The notes beneath the pieces are model-generated. The model saw only the letters and a list, made by a program, of their open reading frames with translations, was not told the origin of the DNA and ran no database searches. Below, in pieces: positions 39,780 to 50,876 of a DNA stretch of 64,000 nucleotides (positions are counted from its first letter, which is position 1; every line of letters starts with the position of its first letter). This stretch comes from Uranotaenia lowii (Eukaryota > Arthropoda > Insecta > Diptera > Culicidae). The stretch covers positions 248,001 to 312,000 of the forward strand of contig NW_026598533.1 in the NCBI RefSeq assembly GCF_029784155.1, read 5' to 3'. The translations under genes were made by a program, and so were the position numbers.

Positions 39780-40733
39780 TAGAAGCGTTTTTTAGCGATT
39801 CTGAGCTTAATTTGGGATCACAACTTTAAAATGCGATTTCTGGCCTTTAGAAGCGTTTTTCGGGCATTCTGAGCTTAATTTGGGATCACAACTTTAAAAT
39901 GCGATTTCTGGCCTTTAGAAGCGTTTTTCGGGCGTTCTGAGCTTAATTTGGGATCACAACTTTAAAATGCGATTTCTGGCCTTTAGAAGCGTTTTTCGGG
40001 CATTCTGAGCTTAATTTGGGATCACAGCTTTAAAATGCGATTTCTGGCCTTTAGAAGCGTTTTTTGGCCATTCTGAACTTAATTTGGGATCACAACTTTA
40101 AAATGCGATTTCTGGCCTTTAGAAGCGTTTTTCGGGCATTCTGAGCTTAATTTGGGATCACAACTTTAAAATGCGATTTCTGGCCTTTAGAAGCCTTTTT
40201 TTGGGCATTCTGAGCTTAATTTGGGATCACAACTTTAAAATGCGATTTCTGGCCTTTAGAAGCGTTTTTTAGCGATTCTGAGCTTAATTTGGGATCACAA
40301 CTTTAAAATGCGATTTCTGGCCTTTAGAAGCGTTTTTCGGGCATTCTGAGCTTAATTTGGGATCACAACTTTAAAATGCGATTTCTGGCCTTTAGAAGCG
40401 TTTTTCGGGCATTCTGAGCTTAATTTGGGATCACAACTTTAAAATGCGATTTCTGGCCTTTAGAAGCGTTTTTCGGGCATTCTGAGCTTAATTTGGGATC
40501 ACAACTTTAAAATGCGATTTCTGGCCTTTAGAAGCGTTTTTCGGGCGTTCTGAGCTTAATTTGGGATCACAACTTTAAAATGCGATTTCTGGCCTTTAGA
40601 AGCGTTTTTTAGCGATTCTGAGCTTAATTTGAGATCACAACTTTAAAATGCGATTTCTGGCCTTTAGAAGCGTTTTTCGGCCATTCTGAGCTTAATTTAG
40701 GATCACAACTTTAAAATGCGATTTCTGGCCTTT

Positions 40734-43700
40734 AGAAGCGTTTTTCGGGCATTCTGAGCTTAATTTGGGATCACAACTTTAAAATGCGATTTCTGGCCTT
40801 TAGAAGCATTTTTCGGGCATTCTGAGCTTAATTTGGGATCACAACTTTAAAATGCGATTTCTGGCCTTTAGAAGCGTTTTTTAGCGATTCTGAGCTTAAT
40901 TTGGGATCACAACTTTAAAATGCGATTTCTGGCCTTTAGAAGCGTTTTTCGGGCATTCTGAGCTTAATTTGGGATCACAACTTTAAAATGCGATTTCTGG
41001 CCTTTAGAAGCGTTTTTCGGGCATTCTGAGCTTAATTTGGGATCACAACTTTAAAATGCGATTTCTGGCCTTTAGAAGCGTTTTTCGGGCATTCTGAGCT
41101 TAATTTGGGATCACAACTTTAAAATGCGATTTCTGGCCTTTAGAAGCGTTTTTCGGGCATTCTGAGCTTAATTTGGGATCACAACTTTAAAATGCGATTT
41201 CTGGCCTTTAGAAGCGTTTTTTAGCGATTCTGAGCTTAATTTGGGATCACAACTTTAAAATGCGATTTCTGGCCTTTAGAAGCGTTTTTCGGGCATTCTG
41301 AGCTTAATTTGGGATCACAACTTTAAAATGCGATTTCTGGCCTTTAGAAGCATTTTTCGGGCATTCTGAGCTTAATTTGGGATCACAACTTTAAAATGCG
41401 ATTTCTGGCCTTTAGAAGCGTTTTTTAGCGATTCTGAGCTTAATTTGGGATCACAACTTTAAAATGCGATTTCTGGCCTTTAGAAGCGTTTTTCGGGCAT
41501 TCTGAGCTTAATTTGGGATCACAACTTTAAAATGCGATTTCTGGCCTTTAGAAGCGTTTTTCGGGCGTTCTGAGCTTAATTTGGGATCACAACTTTAAAA
41601 TGCGATTTCTGGCCTTTAGAAGCGTTTTTTAGCGATTCTGAGCTTAATTTGAGATCACAACTTTAAAATGCGATTTCTGGCCTTTAGAAGCGTTTTTCGG
41701 CCATTCTGAGCTTAATTTAGGATCACAACTTTAAAATGCGATTTCTGGCCTTTAGAAGCGTTTTTCGGGCATTCTGAGCTTAATTTGGGATCACAACTTT
41801 AAAATGCGATTTCTGGCCTTTAGAAGCGTTTTTCGGGCATTCTGAGCTTAATTTGGGATCACAACTTTAAAATGCGATTTCTGGCCTTTAGAAGCGTTTT
41901 TCGGGCATTCTGAGCTTAATTTGGGGATCACAACTTTAAAATGCGATTTCTGGCCTTTAGAAGCGTTTTTCGGGCGTTCTGAGCTTAATTTGGGATCACA
42001 ACTTTAAAATGCGATTTCTGGCCTTTAGAAGCGTTTTTTAGCGATTCTGAGCTTAATTTGGGATCACAACTTTAAAATGCGATTTCTGGCCTTTAGAAGC
42101 GTTTTTCGGGCATTCTGAGCTTAATTTGGGATCACAACTTTAAAATGCGATTTCTGGCCTTTAGAAGCGTTTTTCGGGCGTTCTGAGCTTAATTTGGGAT
42201 CACAACTTTAAAATGCGATTTCTGGCCTTTAGAAGCGTTTTTTAGCGATTCTGAGCTTAATTTGAGATCACAACTTTAAAATGCGATTTCTGGCCTTTAG
42301 AAGCGTTTTTCGGCCATTCTGAGCTTAATTTAGGATCACAACTTTAAAATGCGATTTCTGGCCTTTAGAAGCGTTTTTCGGGCATTCTGAGCTTAATTTG
42401 GGATCACAACTTTAAAATGCGATTTCTGGCCTTTAGAAGCGTTTTTCGGGCATTCTGAGCTTAATTTGGGATCACAACTTTAAAATGCGATTTCTGGCCT
42501 TTAGAAGCGTTTTTCGGGCGTTCTGAGCTTAATTTGGGATCACAACTTTAAAATGCGATTTCTGGCCTTTAGAAGCGTTTTTTTAGCGATTCTGAGCTTA
42601 ATTTGAGATCACAACTTTAAAATGCGATTTCTGGCCTTTAGAAGCGTTTTTCGGCCATTCTGAGCTTAATTTAGGATCACAACTTTAAAATGCGATTTCT
42701 GGCCTTTAGAAGCGTTTTTCGGGCATTCTGAGCTTAATTTGGGATCACAACTTTAAAATGCGATTTCTGGCTTTTAGAAGCGTTTTTCGGGCATTCTGAG
42801 CTTAATTTGGGATCACAACTTTAAAATGCGATTTCTGGCCTTTAGAAGCGTTTTTCGGGCATTCTGAGCTTAATTTGGGATCACAACTTTAAAATGCGAT
42901 TTCTGGCCTTTAGAAGCGTTTTTAAGCGATTCTGAGCTTAATTTGGGATCACAACTTTAAAATGCGATTTCTGGCCTTTAGAAGCGTTTTTCGGGCATTC
43001 TGAGCTTAATTTGGGATCACAACTTTAAAATGCGATTTCTGGCCTTTAGAAGCGTTTTTCGGGCATTCTGAGCTTAATTTGGGATCACAACTTTAAAATG
43101 CGATTTCTGGCCTTTAGAAGCGTTTTTCGGGCATTCTGAGCTTAATTTGGGATCACAACTTTAAAATGCGATTTCTGGCCTTTAGAAGCCTTTTTTTGGG
43201 CATTCTGAGCTTAATTTGGGATCACAACTTTAAAATGCGATTTCTGGCCTTTAGAAGCGTTTTTTGGCCATTCTGAGCTTAATTTGGGATCACAACTTTA
43301 AAATGCGATTTCTGGCCTTTAGAAGCGTTTTTCGGGCATTCTGAGCTTAATTTGGGATCACAACTTTAAAATGCGATTTCTGGCCTTTAGAAGCGTTTTT
43401 CGGGCATTCTGAGCTTAATTTGGGATCACAACTTTAAAATGCGATTTCTGGCCTTTAGAAGCGTTTTTCGAGCATTCTGAGCTTAATTTGGGGATCACAA
43501 CTTTAAAATGCGATTTCTGGCCTTTAGAAGCGTTTTTCGGGCATTCTGAGCTTAATTTGGGATCACAACTTTAAAATGCGATTTCTGGCCTTTAGAAGCG
43601 TTTTTTAGCGATTCTGAGCTTAATTTGGGATCACAACTTTAAAATGCGATTTCTGGCCTTTAGAAGCGTTTTTCGGGCATTCTGAGCTTAATTTGGGATC

Positions 43701-44681
43701 ACAACTTTAAAATGCGATTTCTGGCCTTTAGAAGCGTTTTTCGGGCATTCTGAGCTTAATTTGGGATCACAACTTTAAAATGCGATTTCTGGCCTTTAGA
43801 AGCGTTTTTCGGGCGTTCTGAGCTTAATTTGGGATCACAACTTTAAAATGCGATTTCTGGCCTTTAGAAGCGTTTTTTAGCGATTCTGAGCTTAATTTGA
43901 GATCACAACTTTAAAATGCGATTTCTGGCCTTTAGAAGCGTTTTTCGGCCATTCTGAGCTTAATTTAGGATCACAACTTTAAAATGCGATTTCTGACCTT
44001 TAGAAGCGTTTTTCGGGCATTCTGAGCTTAATTTGGGATCACAACTTTAAAATGCGATTTCTGGCCTTTAGAAGCGTTTTTCGGGCATTCTGAGCTTAAT
44101 TTGGGATCACAACTTTAAAATGCGATTTCTGGCCTTTAGAAGCGTTTTTTAGCGATTCTGAGCTTAATTTGGGATCACAACTTTAAAATGCGATTTCTGG
44201 CATTTAGAAGCGTTTTTCGGGCATTCTGAGCTTAATTTGGGATCACAACTTTAAAATGCGATTTCTGGCCTTTAGAAGCATTTTTCGGGCATTCTGAGCT
44301 TAATTTGGGATCACAACTTTAAAATGCGATTTCTGGCCTTTAGAAGCGTTTTTTAGCGATTCTGAGCTTAATTTGGGATCACAACTTTAAAATGCGATTT
44401 CTGGCCTTTAGAAGCGTTTTTCGGGCATTCTGAGCTTAATTTGGGATCACAACTTTAAAATGCGATTTCTGGCCTTTAGAAGCGTTTTTCGGGCGTTCTG
44501 AGCTTAATTTGGGATCACAACTTTAAAATGCGAATTCTGGCCTTTAGAAGCGTTTTTTAGCGATTCTGAGCTTAATTTGGGATCACAACTTTAAAATGCG
44601 ATTTCTGGCCTTTAGAAGCGTTTTTCGGGCATTCTGAGCTTAATTTGGGATCACAACTTTAAAATGCGATTTCTGGCCTTT
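40734..44681. repeat. Array domain: G-Bn-H and E-B-A modules
   Basis: The order is built from G-Bn-H-A-A, often with a p-tailed A (TTGGGGATC), and from B-A-E-B-A. Examples are G-Bn-H-A-A-Ap-G-B-A-G-Bn-H at about 41.5-42.4 kb, which returns at about 52, 57 and 61 kb in the right-hand HOR. A block J-A-A-A-D-C-A-A-Kp at 42.9-43.5 kb recalls the 8-kb HOR, so the domain mixes material from both families. A B monomer near 42,581 has one extra T, and the first EcoRI site (44532-44537) lies here. Confidence 0.75.
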
Positions 44682-46724
44682 AGAAGCGTTTTTTAGCGAT
44701 TCTGAGCTTAATTTGGGATCACAACTTTAAAATGCGATTTCTGGCCTTTAGAAGCGTTTTTCGGGCATTCTGAGCTTAATTTGGGATCACAACTTTAAAA
44801 TGCGATTTCTGGCCTTTAGAAGCATTTTTCGGGCATTCTGAGCTTAATTTGGGATCACAACTTTAAAATGCGATTTCTGGCCTTTAGAAGCGTTTTTTAG
44901 CGATTCTGAGCTTAATTTGGGATCACAACTTTAAAATGCGATTTCTGGCCTTTAGAAGCGTTTTTCGGGCATTCTGAGCTTAATTTGGGATCACAACTTT
45001 AAAATGCGATTTCTGGCCTTTAGAAGCGTTTTTCGGGCGTTCTGAGCTTAATTTGGGATCACAACTTTAAAATGCGATTTCTGGCCTTTAGAAGCGTTTT
45101 TTAGCGATTCTGAGCTTAATTTGAGATCACAACTTTAAAATGCGATTTCTGGCCTTTAGAAGCGTTTTTCGGCCATTCTGAGCTTAATTTAGGATCACAA
45201 CTTTAAAATGCGATTTCTGGCCTTTAGAAGCGTTTTTCGGGCATTCTGAGCTTAATTTGGGATCACAACTTTAAAATGCGATTTCTGGCCTTTAGAAGCG
45301 TTTTTCGGGCATTCTGAGCTTAATTTGGGGATCACAACTTTAAAATGCGATTTCTGGCCTTTAGAAGCGTTTTTTAGCGATTCTGAGCTTAATTTGGGAT
45401 CACAACTTTAAAATGCGATTTCTGGCCTTTAGAAGCGTTTTTCGGGCATTCTGAGCTTAATTTGGGATCACAACTTTAAAATGCGATTTCTGGCCTTTAG
45501 AAGCATTTTTCGGGCATTCTGAGCTTAATTTGGGATCACAACTTTAAAATGCGATTTCTGGCCTTTAGAAGCGTTTTTTAGCGATTCTGAGCTTAATTTG
45601 GGATCACAACTTTAAAATGCGATTTCTGGCCTTTAGAAGCGTTTTTCGGGCATTCTGAGCTTAATTTGGGATCACAACTTTAAAATGCGATTTCTGGCCT
45701 TTAGAAGCGTTTTTCGGGCGTTCTGAGCTTAATTTGGGATCACAACTTTAAAATGCGATTTCTGGCCTTTAGAAGCGTTTTTTAGCGATTCTGAGCTTAA
45801 TTTGAGATCACAACTTTAAAATGCGATTTCTGGCCTTTAGAAGCGTTTTTCGGCCATTCTGAGCTTAATTTAGGATCACAACTTTAAAATGCGATTTCTG
45901 GCCTTTAGAAGCGTTTTTCGGGCATTCTGAGCTTAATTTGGGATCACAACTTTAAAATGCGATTTCTGGCCTTTAGAAGCGTTTTTCGGGCATTCTGAGC
46001 TTAATTTGGGGATCACAACTTTAAAATGCGATTTCTGGCCTTTAGAAGCGTTTTTCGGGCGTTCTGAGCTTAATTTGGGATCACAACTTTAAAATGCGAT
46101 TTCTGGCCTTTAGAAGCGTTTTTTAGCGATTCTGAGCTTAATTTGGGATCACAACTTTAAAATGCGATTTCTGGCCTTTAGAAGCATTTTTCGGGCATTC
46201 TGAGCTTAATTTGGGATCACAACTTTAAAATGCGATTTCTGGCCTTTAGAAGCGTTTTTTAGCGATTCTGAGCTTAATTTGGGATCACAACTTTAAAATG
46301 CGATTTCTGGCCTTTAGAAGCGTTTTTCGGGCATTCTGAGCTTAATTTGGGATCACAACTTTAAAATGCGATTTCTGGCCTTTAGAAGCGTTTTTCGGGC
46401 GTTCTGAGCTTAATTTGGGATCACAACTTTAAAATGCGAATTCTGGCCTTTAGAAGCGTTTTTTAGCGATTCTGAGCTTAATTTGAGATCACAACTTTAA
46501 AATGCGATTTCTGGCCTTTAGAAGCGTTTTTCGGCCATTCTGAGCTTAATTTAGGATCACAACTTTAAAATGCGATTTCTGGCCTTTAGAAGCGTTTTTC
46601 GGGCATTCTGAGCTTAATTTGGGATCACAACTTTAAAATGCGATTTCTGGCCTTTAGAAGCGTTTTTCGGGCATTCTGAGCTTAATTTGGGGATCACAAC
46701 TTTAAAATGCGATTTCTGGCCTTT
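44682..46724. repeat. Three tandem 10-monomer HOR units (681 bp each)
   Basis: Units are 44682-45362, 45363-46043 and 46044-46724. The p-tailed A monomer closing each unit (TTGGGGATC) falls at exact 681-bp intervals. The order is B-A-E-B-A-G-Bn-H-A-Ap. The third unit replaces the first two monomers with G-B and carries the second EcoRI site (46438-46443). A fourth unit starts B-A-E-B-A at 46725 but continues with a chimeric G/n monomer. These units are the most regular HOR run in the window. Confidence 0.92.
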
Positions 46725-48628
46725 AGAAGCGTTTTTTAGCGATTCTGAGCTTAATTTGGGATCACAACTTTAAAATGCGATTTCTGGCCTTTAGAAGCGT
46801 TTTTCGGGCATTCTGAGCTTAATTTGGGATCACAACTTTAAAATGCGATTTCTGGCCTTTAGAAGCATTTTTCGGGCATTCTGAGCTTAATTTGGGATCA
46901 CAACTTTAAAATGCGATTTCTGGCCTTTAGAAGCGTTTTTTAGCGATTCTGAGCTTAATTTGGGATCACAACTTTAAAATGCGATTTCTGGCCTTTAGAA
47001 GCGTTTTTCGGGCATTCTGAGCTTAATTTGGGATCACAACTTTAAAATGCGATTTCTGGCCTTTAGAAGCGTTTTTCGGGCGTTCTGAGCTTAATTTGAG
47101 ATCACAACTTTAAAATGCGATTTCTGGCCTTTAGAAGCGTTTTTCGGCCATTCTGAGCTTAATTTAGGATCACAACTTTAAAATGCGATTTCTGGCCTTT
47201 AGAAGCGTTTTTCGGGCATTCTGAGCTTAATTTGGGATCACAACTTTAAAATGCGATTTCTGGCCTTTAGAAGCGTTTTTCGGGCATTCTGAGCTTAATT
47301 TGGGATCACAACTTTAAAATGCGATTTCTGGCCTTTAGAAGCGTTTTTCGGGCGTTCTGAGCTTAATTTGGGATCACAACTTTAAAATGCGATTTCTGGC
47401 CTTTAGAAGCGTTTTTTAGCGATTCTGAGCTTATTTTGAGATCACAACTTTAAAATGCGATTTCTGGCCTTTAGAAGCGTTTTTCGGCCATTCTGAGCTT
47501 AATTTAGGATCACAACTTTAAAATGCGATTTCTGGCCTTTAGAAGCGTTTTTCGGGCATTCTGAGCTTAATTTGGGATCACAACTTTAAAATGCGATTTC
47601 TGGCTTTTAGAAGCGTTTTTCGGGCATTCTGAGCTTAATTTGGGATCACAACTTTAAAATGCGATTTCTGGCCTTTAGAAGCATTTTTCGGGCATTCTGA
47701 GCTTAATTTGGGATCACAACTTTAAAATGCGATTTCTGGCCTTTAGAAGCGTTTTTAAGCAATTCTGAGCTTAATTTGGGATCACAACTTTAAAATGCGA
47801 TTTCTGGCCTTTAGAAGCGTTTTTCGGGCATTCTGAGCTTAATTTGGGATCACAACTTTAAAATGCGATTTCTGGCCTTTAGAAGCGTTTTTCGGGCATT
47901 CTGAGCTTAATTTGGGATCACAACTTTAAAATGCGATTTCTGGCCTTTAGAAGCGTTTTTCGGGCATTCTGAGCTTAATTTGGGATCACAACTTTAAAAT
48001 GCGATTTCTGGCCTTTAGAAGCGTTTTTCGGGCATTCTGAGCTTAATTTGGGATCACAACTTTAAAATGCGATTTCTGGCCTTTAGAAGCGTTTTTTAGC
48101 GATTCTGAGCTTAATTTGGGATCACAACTTTAAAATGCGATTTCTGGCCTTTAGAAGCGTTTTTCGGGCATTCTGAGCTTAATTTGGGATCACAACTTTA
48201 AAATGCGATTTCTGGCCTTTAGAAGCATTTTTCGGGCATTCTGAGCTTAATTTGGGATCACAACTTTAAAATGCGATTTCTGGCCTTTAGAAGCGTTTTT
48301 TAGCGATTCTGAGCTTAATTTGGGATCACAACTTTAAAATGCGATTTCTGGCCTTTAGAAGCGTTTTTCGGGCATTCTGAGCTTAATTTGGGATCACAAC
48401 TTTAAAATGCGATTTCTGGCCTTTAGAAGCGTTTTTCGGGCATTCTGAGCTTAATTTGGGATCACAACTTTAAAATGCGATTTCTGGCCTTTAGAAGCGT
48501 TTTTCGGGCATTCTGAGCTTAATTTGGGATCACAACTTTAAAATGCGATTTCTGGCCTTTAGAAGCGTTTTTCGGGCATTCTGAGCTTAATTTGGGATCA
48601 CAACTTTAAAATGCGATTTCTGGCCTTT
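46725..48628. repeat. Degenerate continuation and return to A/B/E order
   Basis: It starts as a fourth B-A-E-B-A unit, then a chimeric monomer at 47065-47132 joins directly to H. A G-Bn-H-A-tA-E-J series follows (47.3-47.8 kb) in which the Bn monomer reads TTATTTGAG (bases TTATTTTGAG at about 47,431) and the J monomer has GCAATTC. The order is similar to the start of the 8-kb HOR units. The rest is A with B and E monomers. Confidence 0.75.
47065..47132 (+). repeat. Chimeric monomer: class G head with n tail
   Basis: Bases 13-18 read CGGGCG (class G), while bases 31-39 read TTTGAGATC (the n tail). Elsewhere G is followed by a separate Bn monomer that carries the n tail. Here G and Bn are fused and the next monomer is H, as expected after Bn. 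This is what unequal exchange between base 18 of G and base 34 of Bn would leave, with loss of exactly 68 bp. Confidence 0.85.
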
Positions 48629-49992
48629 AGAAGCGTTTTTCGGGCATTCTGAGCTTAATTTGAGATCACAACTTTAAAATGCGATTTCTGGCCTTTAGAA
48701 GCGTTTTTCGGGCATTCTGAGCTTAATTTGGGATCACAGCTTTAAAATGCGATTTCTGGCCTTTAGAAGCGTTTTTTGGCCATTCTGAGCTTAATTTGGG
48801 ATCACAACTTTAAAATGCGATTTCTGGCCTTTAGAAGCGTTTTTCGGGCATTCTGAGCTTAATTTGGGATCACAACTTTAAAATGCGATTTCTGGCCTTT
48901 AGAAGCCTTTTTTTGGGCATTCTGAGCTTAATTTGGGATCACAACTTTAAAATGCGATTTCTGGCCTTTAGAAGCGTTTTTTGGCCATTCTGAGCTTAAT
49001 TTGGGATCACAACTTTAAAATGCGATTTCTGGCCTTTAGAAGCGTTTTTCGGGCATTCTGAGCTTAATTTGGGATCACAACTTTAAAATGCGATTTCTGG
49101 CCTTTAGAAGCTTTTTTCGGGCATTCTGAGCTTAATTTGGGATCACAACTTTAAAATGCGATTTCTGGCCTTTAGAAGCGTTTTTCGAGCATTCTGAGCT
49201 TAATTTGGGGATCACAACTTTAAAATGCGATTTCTGGCCTTTAGAAGCGTTTTTCGGGCATTCTGAGCTTAATTTGGGATCACAACTTTAAAATGCGATT
49301 TCTGGCCTTTAGAAGCGTTTTTCGGGCATTCTGAGCTTAATTTGAGATCACAACTTTAAAATGCGATTTCTGGCCTTTAGAAGCGTTTTTCGGGCATTCT
49401 GAGCTTAATTTGGGATCACAGCTTTAAAATGCGATTTCTGGCCTTTAGAAGCGTTTTTTGGCCATTCTGAGCTTAATTTGGGATCACAACTTTAAAATGC
49501 GATTTCTGGCCTTTAGAAGCGTTTTTCGGGCATTCTGAGCTTAATTTGGGATCACAACTTTAAAATGCGATTTCTGGCCTTTAGAAGCCTTTTTTTGGGC
49601 ATTCTGAGCTTAATTTGGGATCACAACTTTAAAATGCGATTTCTGGCCTTTAGAAGCGTTTTTTGGCCATTCTGAGCTTAATTTGGGATCACAACTTTAA
49701 AATGCGATTTCTGGCCTTTAGAAGCGTTTTTCGGGCATTCTGAGCTTAATTTGGGATCACAACTTTAAAATGCGATTTCTGGCCTTTAGAAGCTTTTTTC
49801 GGGCATTCTGAGCTTAATTTGGGATCACAACTTTAAAATGCGATTTCTGGCCTTTAGAAGCGTTTTTCGAGCATTCTGAGCTTAATTTGGGGATCACAAC
49901 TTTAAAATGCGATTTCTGGCCTTTAGAAGCGTTTTTCGGGCATTCTGAGCTTAATTTGGGATCACAACTTTAAAATGCGATTTCTGGCCTTT
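48629..49992. repeat. Two tandem 10-monomer HOR units (682 bp each)
   Basis: Units are 48629-49310 and 49311-49992. Both read An-Ag-C-A-D-C-A-A'-Kp-A, where A' has GCTTTTTT (G7T) in place of GCGTTTTT. The extra two bases per unit come from the 69-bp D and K monomers. A' is found only in these two units, at 49106 and 49788, so it arose once and was copied with the unit. Confidence 0.93.
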
Positions 49993-50876
49993 AGAAGCGT
50001 TTTTCGGGCATTCTGAGCTTAATTTGGGATCACAACTTTAAAATGCGATTTCTGGCCTTTAGAAGCGTTTTTCGGGCATTCTGAGCTTAATTTGGGATCA
50101 CAACTTTAAAATGCGATTTCTGGCCTTTAGAAGCGTTTTTCGGGCGTTCTGAGCTTAATTTGGGATCACAACTTTAAAATGCGATTTCTGGCCTTTAGAA
50201 GCGTTTTTTAGCGATTCTGAGCTTAATTTGAGATCACAACTTTAAAATGCGATTTCTGGCCTTTAGAAGCGTTTTTCGGCCATTCTGAGCTTAATTTAGG
50301 ATCACAACTTTAAAATGCGATTTCTGGCCTTTAGAAGCGTTTTTCGGGCATTCTGAGCTTGATTTGGGATCACAACTTTAAAATGCGATTTCTGGCCTTT
50401 AGAAGCGTTTTTCGGGCATTCTGAGCTTAATTTGGGATCACAACTTTAAAATGCGATCTCTGGCCTTTAGAAGCGTTTTTTAGCGATTCTGAGCTTAATT
50501 TGAGATCACAACTTTAAAATGCGATTTCTGGCCTTTAGAAGCGTTTTTCGGCCATTCTGAGCTTAATTTAGGATCACAACTTTAAAATGCGATTTCTGGC
50601 CTTTAGAAGCGTTTTTCGGGCATTCTGAGCTTAATTTGGGATCACAACTTTAAAATGCGATTTCTGGCCTTTAGAAGCGTTTTTTGGCCATTCTGAGCTT
50701 AATTTGGGATCACAACTTTAAAATGCGATTTCTGACCTTTAGAAGCGTTTTTCGGGCATTCTGAGCTTAATTTGGGATCACAACTTTAAAATGCGATTTC
50801 TGGCCTTTAGAAGCGTTTTTCGGGCATTCTGAGCTTAATTTGGGATCACAACTTTAAAATGCGATTTCTGGCCTTT
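49993..50876. repeat. Linker region with a lost G monomer
   Basis: Order A-A-G-Bn-H-A-A(s)-Bn-H-A-C-A-A-A, approximately. The s tail (GATCTC, at about 50455) is followed directly by a B monomer at 50469 instead of class G. It is the only one of about 20 s tails to break the s-G linkage, and one 68-bp monomer appears to be missing. One A monomer has GCTTGATTT in place of GCTTAATTT near 50,360. Confidence 0.78.

Larger units (their letters stand above)
36650..40733. repeat. Long HOR unit 3, shortened and rearranged
   Basis: It starts like units 1 and 2 (sG-Bn-H-A-tA-B-J) and follows them through E-B-A-G-A-A and Ag-C-A-D-C-A-A. It is then disrupted by a local 953-bp duplication and a 205-bp duplication. 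The later order D-B-A-A-A-G-Bn-H (40.2-40.7 kb) resembles the K-B-A-A-A-G-Bn-H stretch of unit 2. Beyond 40733 the correspondence is lost, so I treat this as a third copy that was truncated or rebuilt. Confidence 0.7.
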
